Below are positions 8,898 to 16,939 of a DNA stretch of 64,000 nucleotides, in pieces. Under the pieces are notes generated by a model that was given only the letters and a program-made list of their open reading frames with translations, searched no databases and was not told the DNA's origin. The DNA lies in the NCBI RefSeq assembly GCF_014334335.1, contig NZ_JACSEU010000001.1, positions 1,426,001 through 1,490,000 on the forward strand, given 5' to 3'. Source of the stretch: Treponema sp. Marseille-Q3903 (lineage in GTDB: Bacteria; Spirochaetota; Spirochaetia; Treponematales; Treponemataceae). The translations under genes were made by a program, and so were the position numbers. The stretch's first letter is position 1, and every line of letters starts with the position of its first letter.

Positions 8898-9581
8898 ATG
8901 TCTGAAAAAAAAGAAATGGCTACAATCTATATTTTTGGGAAAAAATATGATGTACCTGCTGAATTAACAATTATGAACGCCATGGAGTATGCTGGATATC
9001 AGCTTAAACGTGGCTGTGGATGTAGAAACGGTTTTTGCGGTGCTTGTGCTACAATTTATCGTATTAAGGGAGAAAACCAATTACAGACTTGCCTTGCATG
9101 TTCTAAGAAAGTTGAAAACGATATGTATATTGCTACACTTCCTTTCTTTCCTCTTGTAAAACAGATATACGATATCGGTAAACTTAAACCAGAACAGGCT
9201 GTTATGATGCAGCTCTATCCTGAAATATATGCATGTGTCGGATGCAACGCATGTACACGCGCTTGTCCTCAGGAATTGAGCACTATGCAATACATAGCTT
9301 ATGCTCAACGCGGTGATTTTGCAAAATGTGCAGACCTTTCTTTTGACTGCGTAATGTGCGGCTGCTGCTCATCTCGTTGTCCGGCAGGAATTTCTCATCC
9401 GCAGGTTGCAGAACTTGCACGTCGTTTGAACGGTAAATACATTCAGCCTCAATCGCAGCATCTTCTTGACAGAGTTGCAGAAATCGATGAAGGCAAATGC
9501 CAACACGCTTTGGATGAAATGATGAACAAACCTTTGAACGAAATCAAAAATCTTTACAATACTCGTGATATCGAGAAATAA
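8898..9581 (+). CDS. Fumarate reductase iron-sulfur subunit (FrdB/TfrB N-half-like)
   Basis: Electron-wire subunit for the flavoprotein encoded next. The 227 residues carry an N-terminal [2Fe-2S] ferredoxin domain (C42, C47, C50, C65, with an extra C40) and two [4Fe-4S]-type motifs: C113, C116, C119, C123 and C151, C154, C157, C161. Classical FrdB has one [2Fe-2S], one [4Fe-4S] and one [3Fe-4S] cluster and partners with a membrane subunit, which is not encoded here. Methanogen TfrB joins a FrdB-like half to an HdrB-like half. This protein corresponds to the first half only, with hdrB supplied separately upstream. AAGGAG precedes the ATG at 8898. Confidence 0.8.
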   Translation: MSEKKEMATIYIFGKKYDVPAELTIMNAMEYAGYQLKRGCGCRNGFCGACATIYRIKGENQLQTCLACSKKVENDMYIATLPFFPLVKQIYDIGKLKPEQAVMMQLYPEIYACVGCNACTRACPQELSTMQYIAYAQRGDFAKCADLSFDCVMCGCCSSRCPAGISHPQVAELARRLNGKYIQPQSQHLLDRVAEIDEGKCQHALDEMMNKPLNEIKNLYNTRDIEK

Positions 9582-9592
9582 GGAAGGCGAAT

Positions 9593-11236
9593 ATGTACGG
9601 AAATTATCTTGATGATGATGCAAAAATTGTTGCACAAAAACGTGATGAAAACCTTAAATTTGAACATGCTCGTCTTACCGCAGATGAAAAAGACGAGTTG
9701 CTCTTAAAATTCCACCCTGACAGAATCAAGAGCCAGTTTGAAGAATTAAAGATCGGTCCTAATAAAGGACAAAAAGCTCCTCTTGAGCTTACAGCAATGC
9801 TCGAAGCAAAACCTCGCATTGAACCTGAAAAAATAGACTTAAATCATGTTGATTATGAAACTGATGTTCTTGTAATCGGTGGCGGTGGAGCCGGTACTTC
9901 TGCCAGCATCATGGCAGCTGAAGCAGGTGCTAAAGTATTGCTTGTTACAAAACTTCGCGTCGGCGATGCAAACACAATGATGGCTGAAGGTGGAATTCAG
10001 GCAGCAGACAAGCCAAATGATTCTCCGGCTCAGCACTATCTCGATGCTTTTGGAGGCGGACATTTTGATGGAAAACCTGAGCTTGTCTCTACTCTTGTAA
10101 ACAAAGCTCCCGGAGTAATTAAATGGCTCAACGACCTTGGTGTAGAATTTGACAAAACTGCAGATGGAACAATGATCACTACACACGGTGGTGGAACAAG
10201 CAGAAAGAGAATGCACGCTTGTAAAGATTATTCTGGTGCAGAGATAATGCGTACGCTTCGTGATGAAACATTTAACCGCAGTGATTCTATAACTGTTGTC
10301 GATTTTACGTCAGCAATCGAACTTATCAAAAATGACAAAGGTGAAGTTTGCGGTGCGGTTTTAATGAACATGGAAACAAATGAAATTCTCATCGCAAAAG
10401 CAAAAGTTGTCATCATTGCAACAGGTGGGGCCGGACGCATGCACTATCAGGGTTTTCCAACTTCCAACCATTACGGTGCAACTGCAGACGGTCTTGTAAT
10501 AGCTTATCGTGCTGGAGCAAAACTTCTTTATCAAGATTCTTTGCAATATCACCCAACAGGAGCTGCTTACCCAACACAGATTCTCGGCAAACTTGTAACA
10601 GAAAAAGTTCGTTCGCTCGGTGCAAAACTCATCAACAAAAACGGTGAAGTTTATATCCATCCGCTGGAAACTCGCGACGTAAATGCTTCAGGTATCATCC
10701 GTGAAGTGAAAGAAGGTCGCGGAGTTAAAAACGATGTTCAAGATGCTGTTTGGCTCGACACTCCAATGATTGAAATGATTCATGGAGAAGGAACTATATT
10801 AAAATCAATCCCTGCAATGTACAACATGTTCATCAAATACGGCATAGATATCCGTAAGGAGCCAATCCTAGTTTATCCAACACTCCATTATCAAAACGGC
10901 GGTGTTGAAATCGATAAAACTTGTCACACAAACATCGCAAATCTTCTTGTTGCGGGAGAAGCTTCAGGAGGTGTTCACGGAACAAACCGTCTGATGGGCA
11001 ACTCTCTGCTTGATGTTGTTTTGTTCGGTCGTGAAGCCGGAATTGAAGCTGGAAAGATGTTTAAGAATATCAAAATTTCTGAAACAGGAAAAATGAATCT
11101 CGACCATGTAAAGGCATTTGAAAAGGAACGAAATGCGGCTGGCATTAAGTCTGAAGAAATTTCTCCAAAACTTTTGCCACGTTATACGCACGGGAACCCT
11201 GAATTTGAAAAGGCAATTCCTGGTGCGACAAAGTAA
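9593..11236 (+). CDS. Soluble fumarate reductase flavoprotein subunit (FrdA/TfrA-like)
   Basis: Catalytic subunit reducing fumarate to succinate at FAD. After an unusual 88-residue charged N-terminal extension come the Rossmann motif (VIGGGGAGTSA at about 94-104), HACKDYSG, QYHPTGA with H320, ETRDVNASG with the catalytic-type R361, and AGEASGGVHGTNRLMGNSLLD. These are the substrate residues of the SdhA/FrdA/NadB family. The His that covalently holds FAD in E. coli FrdA is replaced by N127, so the flavin should be noncovalent. L-aspartate oxidase was considered, but the adjacent FrdB-like gene and the malate-fumarate context favour fumarate reductase. A strong terminator lies downstream. Confidence 0.85.
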   Translation: MYGNYLDDDAKIVAQKRDENLKFEHARLTADEKDELLLKFHPDRIKSQFEELKIGPNKGQKAPLELTAMLEAKPRIEPEKIDLNHVDYETDVLVIGGGGAGTSASIMAAEAGAKVLLVTKLRVGDANTMMAEGGIQAADKPNDSPAQHYLDAFGGGHFDGKPELVSTLVNKAPGVIKWLNDLGVEFDKTADGTMITTHGGGTSRKRMHACKDYSGAEIMRTLRDETFNRSDSITVVDFTSAIELIKNDKGEVCGAVLMNMETNEILIAKAKVVIIATGGAGRMHYQGFPTSNHYGATADGLVIAYRAGAKLLYQDSLQYHPTGAAYPTQILGKLVTEKVRSLGAKLINKNGEVYIHPLETRDVNASGIIREVKEGRGVKNDVQDAVWLDTPMIEMIHGEGTILKSIPAMYNMFIKYGIDIRKEPILVYPTLHYQNGGVEIDKTCHTNIANLLVAGEASGGVHGTNRLMGNSLLDVVLFGREAGIEAGKMFKNIKISETGKMNLDHVKAFEKERNAAGIKSEEISPKLLPRYTHGNPEFEKAIPGATK

Positions 11237-11306
11237 TAGCGTCCTTTAGTCAATTTGTCATGAGAATTGTTTTGCGGTTCTCAAAAATTTATGACTTGGT
11301 ACGATG

Positions 11307-11340
11307 TTGCCTCAGTTTTTTGCGACTGAGGCAATTTTTA
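11307..11340 (+). terminator. Rho-independent terminator of the mdh-to-frdA operon
   Basis: A perfect 10-bp stem (11307-11316 with 11325-11334) around an 8-base loop is followed by TTTTTA. It lies 70 bases after the frdA stop. Confidence 0.9.
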
Positions 11341-11348
11341 TAATGCGA

Positions 11349-11377
11349 TTGCTTAATTTATTGCATATTAATATAAT
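11349..11377 (+). promoter_or_regulatory. Sigma-70-type promoter for the AspT-family permease
   Basis: TTGCTT and a perfect TATAAT are separated by 17 bases. Transcription would begin near 11384 and give a leader of about 28 bases containing the GAGG ribosome-binding site. Confidence 0.65.
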
Positions 11378-11411
11378 ACAAAAATATTTATAGAGTTATA
11401 GAGGTAAAAAA

Positions 11412-12614
11412 ATGGCTGCTTATTTTGCTGGGGTTATAGCTTCGACCCTGTCATTTATTTTCGTTATTTTTGCCATTGGAACAATTGGGTATCTTATCGG
11501 TGCAATCAAGATTAAAGGTATTGAACTTGGAACTGCAGGGGTATTGCTTTTTGCACTGATTTGGGGAGTCATTATCAATTTTATCCCATCGTTTAAAATC
11601 GATGATAAAGAGATCATATTGTGGTCTTCAAAGATAAAAGGAAACTTCAGCATTGTTTCTAGTATCGGAACGGCATTGTTTGTAACTGCTGTAGGTCTGA
11701 TTGCAGGTCCTAAATTTTTCCGTTCATTCAATAAAAATACACTTTCATACATTGTGATAGGTTTTGTTGTAATTTTGCTCGGAGGTTTAACAGCTATTCT
11801 TTTTATATTGTTAGACAAAAATATGTCTTCATCTATGGCTGTCGGACTTTTGACAGGTGGGCTTACATCAACTCCAGGTTTTAGCTCCGGTAAGGAAGTT
11901 GTCACTGCTATTGAAGAAGATGTGACTGCAGGCTACGGCATCGCATATACATTTGGTGTTCTTGGTGTTGTTCTTTTTGTACAGATTATGCCAAAAATCC
12001 TAAAAGTCAACATGGAAGAAGAAGTCGCTCATTTTCAGGCAGCAAATCAGATTCAGATTCCGCAACCAAAAGGAAGGCTTGTCGCAGTCGACCCATTCGG
12101 ATTTTTTGCATTTTTTCTTGCAGTTTCACTTGGCTGTCTTATCGGTTCAATAAAAATTCCCGGAATTAACTTTTCTCTCGGTAATTCCGGCGGTTGTTTG
12201 ATTGGCGGTCTTATAGTTGGGCACTTCGCTCATCTTGGGAACATTGACTGCCGCCGCAAAAAAGAGACATTGAACTTTATGCGCGAATTGGGACTTGTTT
12301 TGTTTCTCATCGGAGCTGGAGTCCCAGGAGGCGTAAACTTCATCACTAAATTCCGATGGACATACTTTATCTATGGGGCTGTAATGACGACTGTTCCAAT
12401 GGTCGTAGGCTATATAATTGCGCGTTATGTGTTCAAGCTGTCAATATTGAACAATCTAGGTTCAATCACAGGTGGAATGACTTCTACTCCTGCTCTGGGA
12501 ACTTTGATAGCTACTGCCGGTACAGATGAAGTCTCTGCCGCATATGCTGCAACTTACCCTTTCGCTCTTGTATCAGTTGTACTTGTCGCAAAGATAATCA
12601 TTATGGTGTTCTAA
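11412..12614 (+). CDS. AspT/YidE-family permease, putative dicarboxylate or succinate exporter
   Basis: Integral membrane transporter of the aspartate:alanine exchanger superfamily. The 400 residues form two homologous membrane halves (roughly 1-200 and 225-400) with about ten hydrophobic segments. Each half holds the diagnostic motif: GLLTGGLTSTPGFSSGKE in the first and GSITGGMTSTPALGTL in the second. The central TrkA-C domains found in many AspT proteins appear to be missing, with only a short hydrophilic linker present. The family includes Corynebacterium glutamicum SucE, a succinate exporter. Placement directly after the fumarate reductase operon makes succinate or another C4 acid a reasonable substrate, but this is inference; amino-acid exchange is also possible. 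Confidence 0.72.
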   Translation: MAAYFAGVIASTLSFIFVIFAIGTIGYLIGAIKIKGIELGTAGVLLFALIWGVIINFIPSFKIDDKEIILWSSKIKGNFSIVSSIGTALFVTAVGLIAGPKFFRSFNKNTLSYIVIGFVVILLGGLTAILFILLDKNMSSSMAVGLLTGGLTSTPGFSSGKEVVTAIEEDVTAGYGIAYTFGVLGVVLFVQIMPKILKVNMEEEVAHFQAANQIQIPQPKGRLVAVDPFGFFAFFLAVSLGCLIGSIKIPGINFSLGNSGGCLIGGLIVGHFAHLGNIDCRRKKETLNFMRELGLVLFLIGAGVPGGVNFITKFRWTYFIYGAVMTTVPMVVGYIIARYVFKLSILNNLGSITGGMTSTPALGTLIATAGTDEVSAAYAATYPFALVSVVLVAKIIIMVF

Positions 12615-12650
12615 AACAAAAAAATATTGGTCGCATTTTGAGCGCTTATT

Positions 12651-15557
12651 TTATTTAGATGTCATATTGATAACTCCATCCCAATCTTCAGGCACTCCGT
12701 TTTCAATAAAATTTTTACATCTTTCTGCAAATATAAGTGAAGTTGGGTCTCCGCCTTCTATTGAGTCTGCTTGAATAAAAAGTTTTCCGGCATTTTTAAA
12801 ATCGCGGTCAAGATATTTTTCAAGCGCCGCATGGAAAATATCAATTTGCTCACGCTTTTCATTAGATATTCTATCGTTGAAGTCTACAATGTTGTATAAC
12901 TGAACAGGAGTTGAACGCCCAACTACGCGAACTTGATCTAGTTTCCGAACAGCTATCGTGCCTTTGTGTTCTCCACTGTCAGCCATATTCCACGTGTCTC
13001 CAGAACATAAAATCCATGATGAGTATGCTTTGTTCACACCCTCGAGCCTTGCAGCAAGGTTTACAGTATCTCCAATCATCGTGTAGTTTAATTTAGAGAA
13101 TGTTTCTGTTTTACTTCCCATCAGTCCGACAAACGCTTCACCTGTGTTTATGCCGATTCGAGTTTTGAACGGATTTAAAACTACAGGTTCTTCCAGATGA
13201 GGAAATTCATCAGGCGTATATGTCCTGAACAATTCAGGGTGTGTCTCATTGAATTCCTTTTCAATGTGCTTCATCCTGATCGCAGAATCGAGTGAATAAT
13301 ATGCCCATTCTTCTGGAGTGTGGAGATTTCCCGGATCTGGAGCTCCGAACATTGAAATTATTGCGTCGCCTTCATATTTATCGATATTTCCGCTGTTACG
13401 AAGAATCTCGTTAGACATAGAGCCAAGATAATCGTTTAGATGTTGAATCAAATGGTTAGCGCCGTTTTCCTGATATATCTTTGTAATTGCTTCGCTGAAT
13501 GTTGAAAACTTTTGTATATCAGTAAACAAAGCTGTGATTATTCGTTTTTGACCTGTCGTGTTGAACAGCTCAGGGTTTTTGCGCAGCTGTTCTACAGTAT
13601 CTTTGTTTGCAAATGAAGATGCAATCTGTGTGATGAATTTCTTTTCTTTTGTGCTTATATAAAAGCGCAAACTCATACCGGTTGCAAGGTCTACAGCAAG
13701 ATATATCATTGTTCCGATAAAACGGATATAGAATTTTGAGAATATGAAAGATGAACAGACTAAAACACAGAAAATAAAATATGCGATAAATGCAATAGCA
13801 TTTTGTTTTGCATTTGATAATCCTGTAAAAAACAGCATAAGAAATGCCAGCAAAGCAGCGAGTGCAAATCCTATTCCCCATCGTATATTTACAATAAAAT
13901 CCTGATTCAGCAACGTATTCAATATGTTTGCGTGAATACCGACATTCATATACTTTTTAATAAACGGCGTCGCTCCTGTATCGGTTGTAGATGTCGCTGT
14001 GTTTCCCAATATGCAATACGAACCGTTTAGGATTTTCTTATATTCGTTATATTGAGAATGATAAAAATCATTATCTTCTTTTAGATACTGAAAGGTAGAT
14101 TGCATATTGTCTATTAAATCATTTGCTTCATCTTCGCCGATATAATCTAAAAGTTCCGCAAGTTTTGCCTGAACAGTCGGAAAATAATCAGCGTCGATAT
14201 ATTCTGTGAGATTTTTGTAAAACTCATCGCGCATGCTGAAATAATTGCTATATTCTTCGGATTTTATTCCATCAAATGGAACGTTGTTTTCATCATATCC
14301 TGTACATTTTGAAAGCATTTCCTCTTTTGCTTTTGTAATCTGATCGTAAAGAATTAAAAGTTTTTCCGCTTCGTCTGTAAAAACAGTTGGAGAACCGTCT
14401 GCTTCGCTTATGTTTAACGAATATATATATTCAAGTGAATTGATGATGTTTTTTTCGATAGTGTCGAAATTAATCATGTTTATCACCGGAACATGCTTAA
14501 AATTATCGTTCCATGAACCATGTCCGTAATTGATAAGCATGCGTCCTTTTTCATCGAGTGGAATTTTGATATCTTCGATTCGCCCTGATATAGGATTTTT
14601 TGCATTTCTGATAACGATGCGATCTCTTTCCCTTAAAATATCAGTTGATTCAACGATCTTTAAAAAAGGTCCGAATGCAAGTTGGCAGAGGTAGTGGTCT
14701 TGAAAATCAAACAAAAGTTCCATTCTTCGGCGAGTTCCGTCGGCATCTACTACAGAGTTTGTAAAATTTGAGCTGAATGCTCTTGTCATCAGTTTGTGGA
14801 GAGCCGGAGAAAATCCCGGTGCCTCTTCAGCCTCGCTTGCTGTGCTCTGATTCCCATATTTAATCAGATTTTTCTTGTCTGTTACGGAAGTTAAAAGCAT
14901 ACGTTTTTTTACGTAGTCAATGTCTTCCTGTGAAATCTGATACATTAAATCAGTGTGATTTACAGTCAGATACGCTTTGCCAAAAAATTGAAGAGCTTGT
15001 GCAAAATATTCATCATAATCACGTGCAATATTGTTTGAAATATAATCATTTAAATTTTTGAAAGTGGGAGTTATATATCCGTTTATTATTTCATCTTTTT
15101 GAGCGCGCAATTCAGATTTTGAATACACCCCTGATGTCGAAGCCTGAGAATACTGTCCTATCAATTTATTGACAGTATCTTCTGTATTTTCTATGCTGTT
15201 ATAAATTTTTTCTTTAGCAGTCGGGTTGATTCCATCTTTTGAAGGAGAAATATATTCAATATCGAAAATCGCTGAATCGGCATTAAATTCTTTCATTCTC
15301 AAAAGAACATCACCGATAACATCACGCGTCCATGGCCACTCTCCTAATGCAACAATCGACTGATCATCTATTTCCATCAAAACGATTCTGTCATCAATTT
15401 CAGGAGCTTTCCTCTTTTTCAACATAGAATCGTAAAAACGATAGTCAAGCTTTTGAAAGAAATTAAAAAAACACATTAAGAAGAAAAGAATTAGGACAAA
15501 TAATTTAATTAAAAAACTTACTAAAACATTTTTATTTTTTTTTATTTTATTTTTCAT
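12651..15557 (-). CDS. CHASE2-domain adenylate cyclase (class III)
   Basis: Membrane-bound sensor cyclase that would make cAMP in response to an extracytoplasmic signal. Order in 968 residues: membrane segment (about 11-35), a CHASE2 sensor opening with RIVLMEIDDQSIVALGEWPW, three closely spaced membrane segments, then a class III cyclase domain. The cyclase has both metal-binding Asp residues (FTDIQKFS and KYEGDAIISMFG), and LNYTMIGDTVNLAARLE carries Thr where adenylyl cyclases typically have Asp or Thr. The sensor region is about 500 residues, longer than usual CHASE2, with extra helical sequence. The ATG at 15557 has no Shine-Dalgarno; a TATAAT ends six bases upstream. It is convergent with the permease gene. 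Confidence 0.87.
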   Translation of the reverse strand: MKNKIKKNKNVLVSFLIKLFVLILFFLMCFFNFFQKLDYRFYDSMLKKRKAPEIDDRIVLMEIDDQSIVALGEWPWTRDVIGDVLLRMKEFNADSAIFDIEYISPSKDGINPTAKEKIYNSIENTEDTVNKLIGQYSQASTSGVYSKSELRAQKDEIINGYITPTFKNLNDYISNNIARDYDEYFAQALQFFGKAYLTVNHTDLMYQISQEDIDYVKKRMLLTSVTDKKNLIKYGNQSTASEAEEAPGFSPALHKLMTRAFSSNFTNSVVDADGTRRRMELLFDFQDHYLCQLAFGPFLKIVESTDILRERDRIVIRNAKNPISGRIEDIKIPLDEKGRMLINYGHGSWNDNFKHVPVINMINFDTIEKNIINSLEYIYSLNISEADGSPTVFTDEAEKLLILYDQITKAKEEMLSKCTGYDENNVPFDGIKSEEYSNYFSMRDEFYKNLTEYIDADYFPTVQAKLAELLDYIGEDEANDLIDNMQSTFQYLKEDNDFYHSQYNEYKKILNGSYCILGNTATSTTDTGATPFIKKYMNVGIHANILNTLLNQDFIVNIRWGIGFALAALLAFLMLFFTGLSNAKQNAIAFIAYFIFCVLVCSSFIFSKFYIRFIGTMIYLAVDLATGMSLRFYISTKEKKFITQIASSFANKDTVEQLRKNPELFNTTGQKRIITALFTDIQKFSTFSEAITKIYQENGANHLIQHLNDYLGSMSNEILRNSGNIDKYEGDAIISMFGAPDPGNLHTPEEWAYYSLDSAIRMKHIEKEFNETHPELFRTYTPDEFPHLEEPVVLNPFKTRIGINTGEAFVGLMGSKTETFSKLNYTMIGDTVNLAARLEGVNKAYSSWILCSGDTWNMADSGEHKGTIAVRKLDQVRVVGRSTPVQLYNIVDFNDRISNEKREQIDIFHAALEKYLDRDFKNAGKLFIQADSIEGGDPTSLIFAERCKNFIENGVPEDWDGVINMTSK

Positions 15558-15563
15558 ACCAAA

Positions 15564-15592
15564 ATTATAACATTATACTATATAGAAGTAAA
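15564..15592 (-). promoter_or_regulatory. Promoter of the cyclase gene, close to the start codon
   Basis: Reading the minus strand, TTTACT (15592-15587), 17 bases, then TATAAT (15569-15564), and only six bases before the ATG. It overlaps the 3' end of rnc. The geometry predicts a transcript starting at or near the start codon. Confidence 0.5.
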
Positions 15593-16282
15593 ATCATATT
15601 TTTGTAGTGCGATTTGAGCGGCAAGCTGTTCCGCTTCTTTCTTTGTCTTTCCTTTTGCGGGACCAAAAGTTTTATCTCCGAGTTGAACCGAAACTTCGAA
15701 AGTCTGGTCATGGTCGGGACCTGTTTTTGAAATCAATTGATAGCGAGGTGTCTGCTTTGAATATTTTTGAAATCTTTCCTGAAGCTGGGTTTTAAAATCT
15801 TTTAGCCCATTAGAGACAGTTTTTTCAACTTCCGGAATTATAAACGAAAGCACATATTTTTCCGCAGCTTTATAGCCTTGGTCAAGATAATATGCGCCGA
15901 TTATCGCTTCCATGCAGTCTGCAAGAATCGCAGGCTTCGTCTGCCCTCCACTCATCTGTTCCCCGTGACCCATCAGCAAAAGACTGTTTATATGCAAGCT
16001 CAGAGCAATTGGAGCTAGAGTTTTTTCTGATACAACTTGAGATTTTATTTTTGCAAGGTCGCCTTCCGGATTTTCAAGCGATTTATAAAGATACGATGCA
16101 GTCACCATTCCTAAGACGGAATCTCCTAAAAATTCGAGCCGTTCGTTGTTTTTTGCAGATTTTATTTCGTTTGTAAGGGAGCGATGATGAAAAGCTTGTT
16201 CAAGAAGTTCAATATTTTTAAACTTAATACCTACTGATTTGCAGAATTTGAGGAGTTTTGATTTTCGTTCGGCAGATATCAT
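15578..16282 (-). CDS. rnc: Ribonuclease III
   Basis: Double-strand-specific endoribonuclease for rRNA and mRNA processing. The 234-residue product has the catalytic signature ERLEFLGDSVLG, the second acidic motif ADCMEAIIGAYYLDQG, and a C-terminal dsRNA-binding domain (about 160-230: DFKTQLQERFQKY, then GKTKKEAEQLAAQIAL). The ATG at 16282 is chosen. An in-frame TTG at 16294 would put the start at the edge of a terminator stem and lacks a ribosome-binding site. It follows acpP in the rpmF-acpP-rnc order common in bacteria. Confidence 0.95.
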   Translation of the reverse strand: MISAERKSKLLKFCKSVGIKFKNIELLEQAFHHRSLTNEIKSAKNNERLEFLGDSVLGMVTASYLYKSLENPEGDLAKIKSQVVSEKTLAPIALSLHINSLLLMGHGEQMSGGQTKPAILADCMEAIIGAYYLDQGYKAAEKYVLSFIIPEVEKTVSNGLKDFKTQLQERFQKYSKQTPRYQLISKTGPDHDQTFEVSVQLGDKTFGPAKGKTKKEAEQLAAQIALQKYDFTSI

Positions 16283-16296
16283 ATCTTTTTTCAAAA

Positions 16297-16326
16297 AAAA
16301 AGCACAAGATTTAACTTGTGCTTTTT
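16297..16326 (-). terminator. Terminator or attenuator between acpP and rnc
   Basis: A 12-bp stem (16297-16308 with 16315-16326) has a 6-base loop. On the minus strand it runs into a T-stretch, and A/T runs on both sides could allow function in either direction. Because rnc starts only 15 bases beyond it, it probably limits rnc expression relative to acpP. Confidence 0.7.
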
Positions 16327-16348
16327 AATTTATTCTCTAAAAACTGAC

Positions 16349-16588
16349 TTATTTGCTCTGTTCAGCTTTGATAAAGTCATAAGCATCACGAACTGTTTCA
16401 AATTCATTAGCTTTTTCATCAGGAATGCTTACTCCCAATTCTTCTTCGATAGCATATACCAATTCGTATGTATCGAGACTATCAGCTCCGAGATCATTTC
16501 TGAAAGAAGAATCAAGTGTAATTTTTCCTTCATCAATTTCCAATTTGTCAGCAATAAGCTTCTGGATTTTTTCAAACAATTCGTCCAT
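16349..16588 (-). CDS. acpP: Acyl carrier protein
   Basis: Carries acyl chains on 4'-phosphopantetheine during fatty acid synthesis. The 79-residue acidic protein has the attachment motif GADSLDTYELV with S37 as the modified serine, and the following acidic helix II. The sequence around the site is slightly unusual (DTYELV, where DTVELV is more common). It lies between rpmF and rnc. CoaD, which makes the cofactor precursor, is encoded nearby from a separate promoter. Confidence 0.95.
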   Translation of the reverse strand: MDELFEKIQKLIADKLEIDEGKITLDSSFRNDLGADSLDTYELVYAIEEELGVSIPDEKANEFETVRDAYDFIKAEQSK

Positions 16589-16604
16589 CTTTTACTCCTA
16601 AGAA

Positions 16605-16793
16605 TTAGCCTTTAGTTTCAGGTGTAATAACCTGGCGTCCACGGTAAAAACCGCATTTTGGACAAACATGATGAGACTGTACTAAGTTACCACAGTTGTT
16701 GCATTCAACAAGCTGCGGCGCTGTAAGTTTCATATTGATTGTCTGACGTCTTTTTGTAACGGCTTTTGATGTTTTACTTCTTGGTACTGCCAT
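16605..16793 (-). CDS. rpmF: 50S ribosomal protein L32
   Basis: Large-subunit ribosomal protein of 62 residues. The start MAVPRSKTSK at 16793 is supported by GTGAGG upstream. Four cysteines in CNNCGNLVQSHHVCPKCG form the zinc-ribbon version of L32, not the zinc-independent paralogue. Two tandem promoters precede it. Confidence 0.96.
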   Translation of the reverse strand: MAVPRSKTSKAVTKRRQTINMKLTAPQLVECNNCGNLVQSHHVCPKCGFYRGRQVITPETKG

Positions 16794-16835
16794 ATATATA
16801 ACCTCACTTAAATGTATCAAATATAACTGAAACTA

Positions 16836-16865
16836 AATATACAACAGTTCCAACCTGAATGTCAA
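16836..16865 (-). promoter_or_regulatory. Second promoter (P2) of rpmF-acpP
   Basis: On the minus strand TTGACA (16865-16860), an 18-base spacer and TATATT (16841-16836). It lies between P1 and rpmF. Confidence 0.55.
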
Positions 16866-16868
16866 TCT

Positions 16869-16896
16869 ATTATAACAAATTTTGTATCTTTGTCAA
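16869..16896 (-). promoter_or_regulatory. Main promoter (P1) of rpmF-acpP
   Basis: On the minus strand a perfect TTGACA (16896-16891), a 16-base spacer and a perfect TATAAT (16874-16869). This is the best sigma-70 match found in the window, fitting a strongly expressed ribosomal-protein gene. Confidence 0.8.
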
Positions 16897-16939
16897 ACAA
16901 AAATGTAAAATTTGTCATTTAAATATATTTTTTATTTAA

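Noticed and set aside
9593-11236. L-aspartate oxidase (NadB) as the identity of the flavoprotein
   Set aside because: The noncovalent-FAD pattern fits NadB too, but the FrdB-like gene directly upstream, the absence of nadA/nadC and the malate-fumarate setting favour fumarate reductase.
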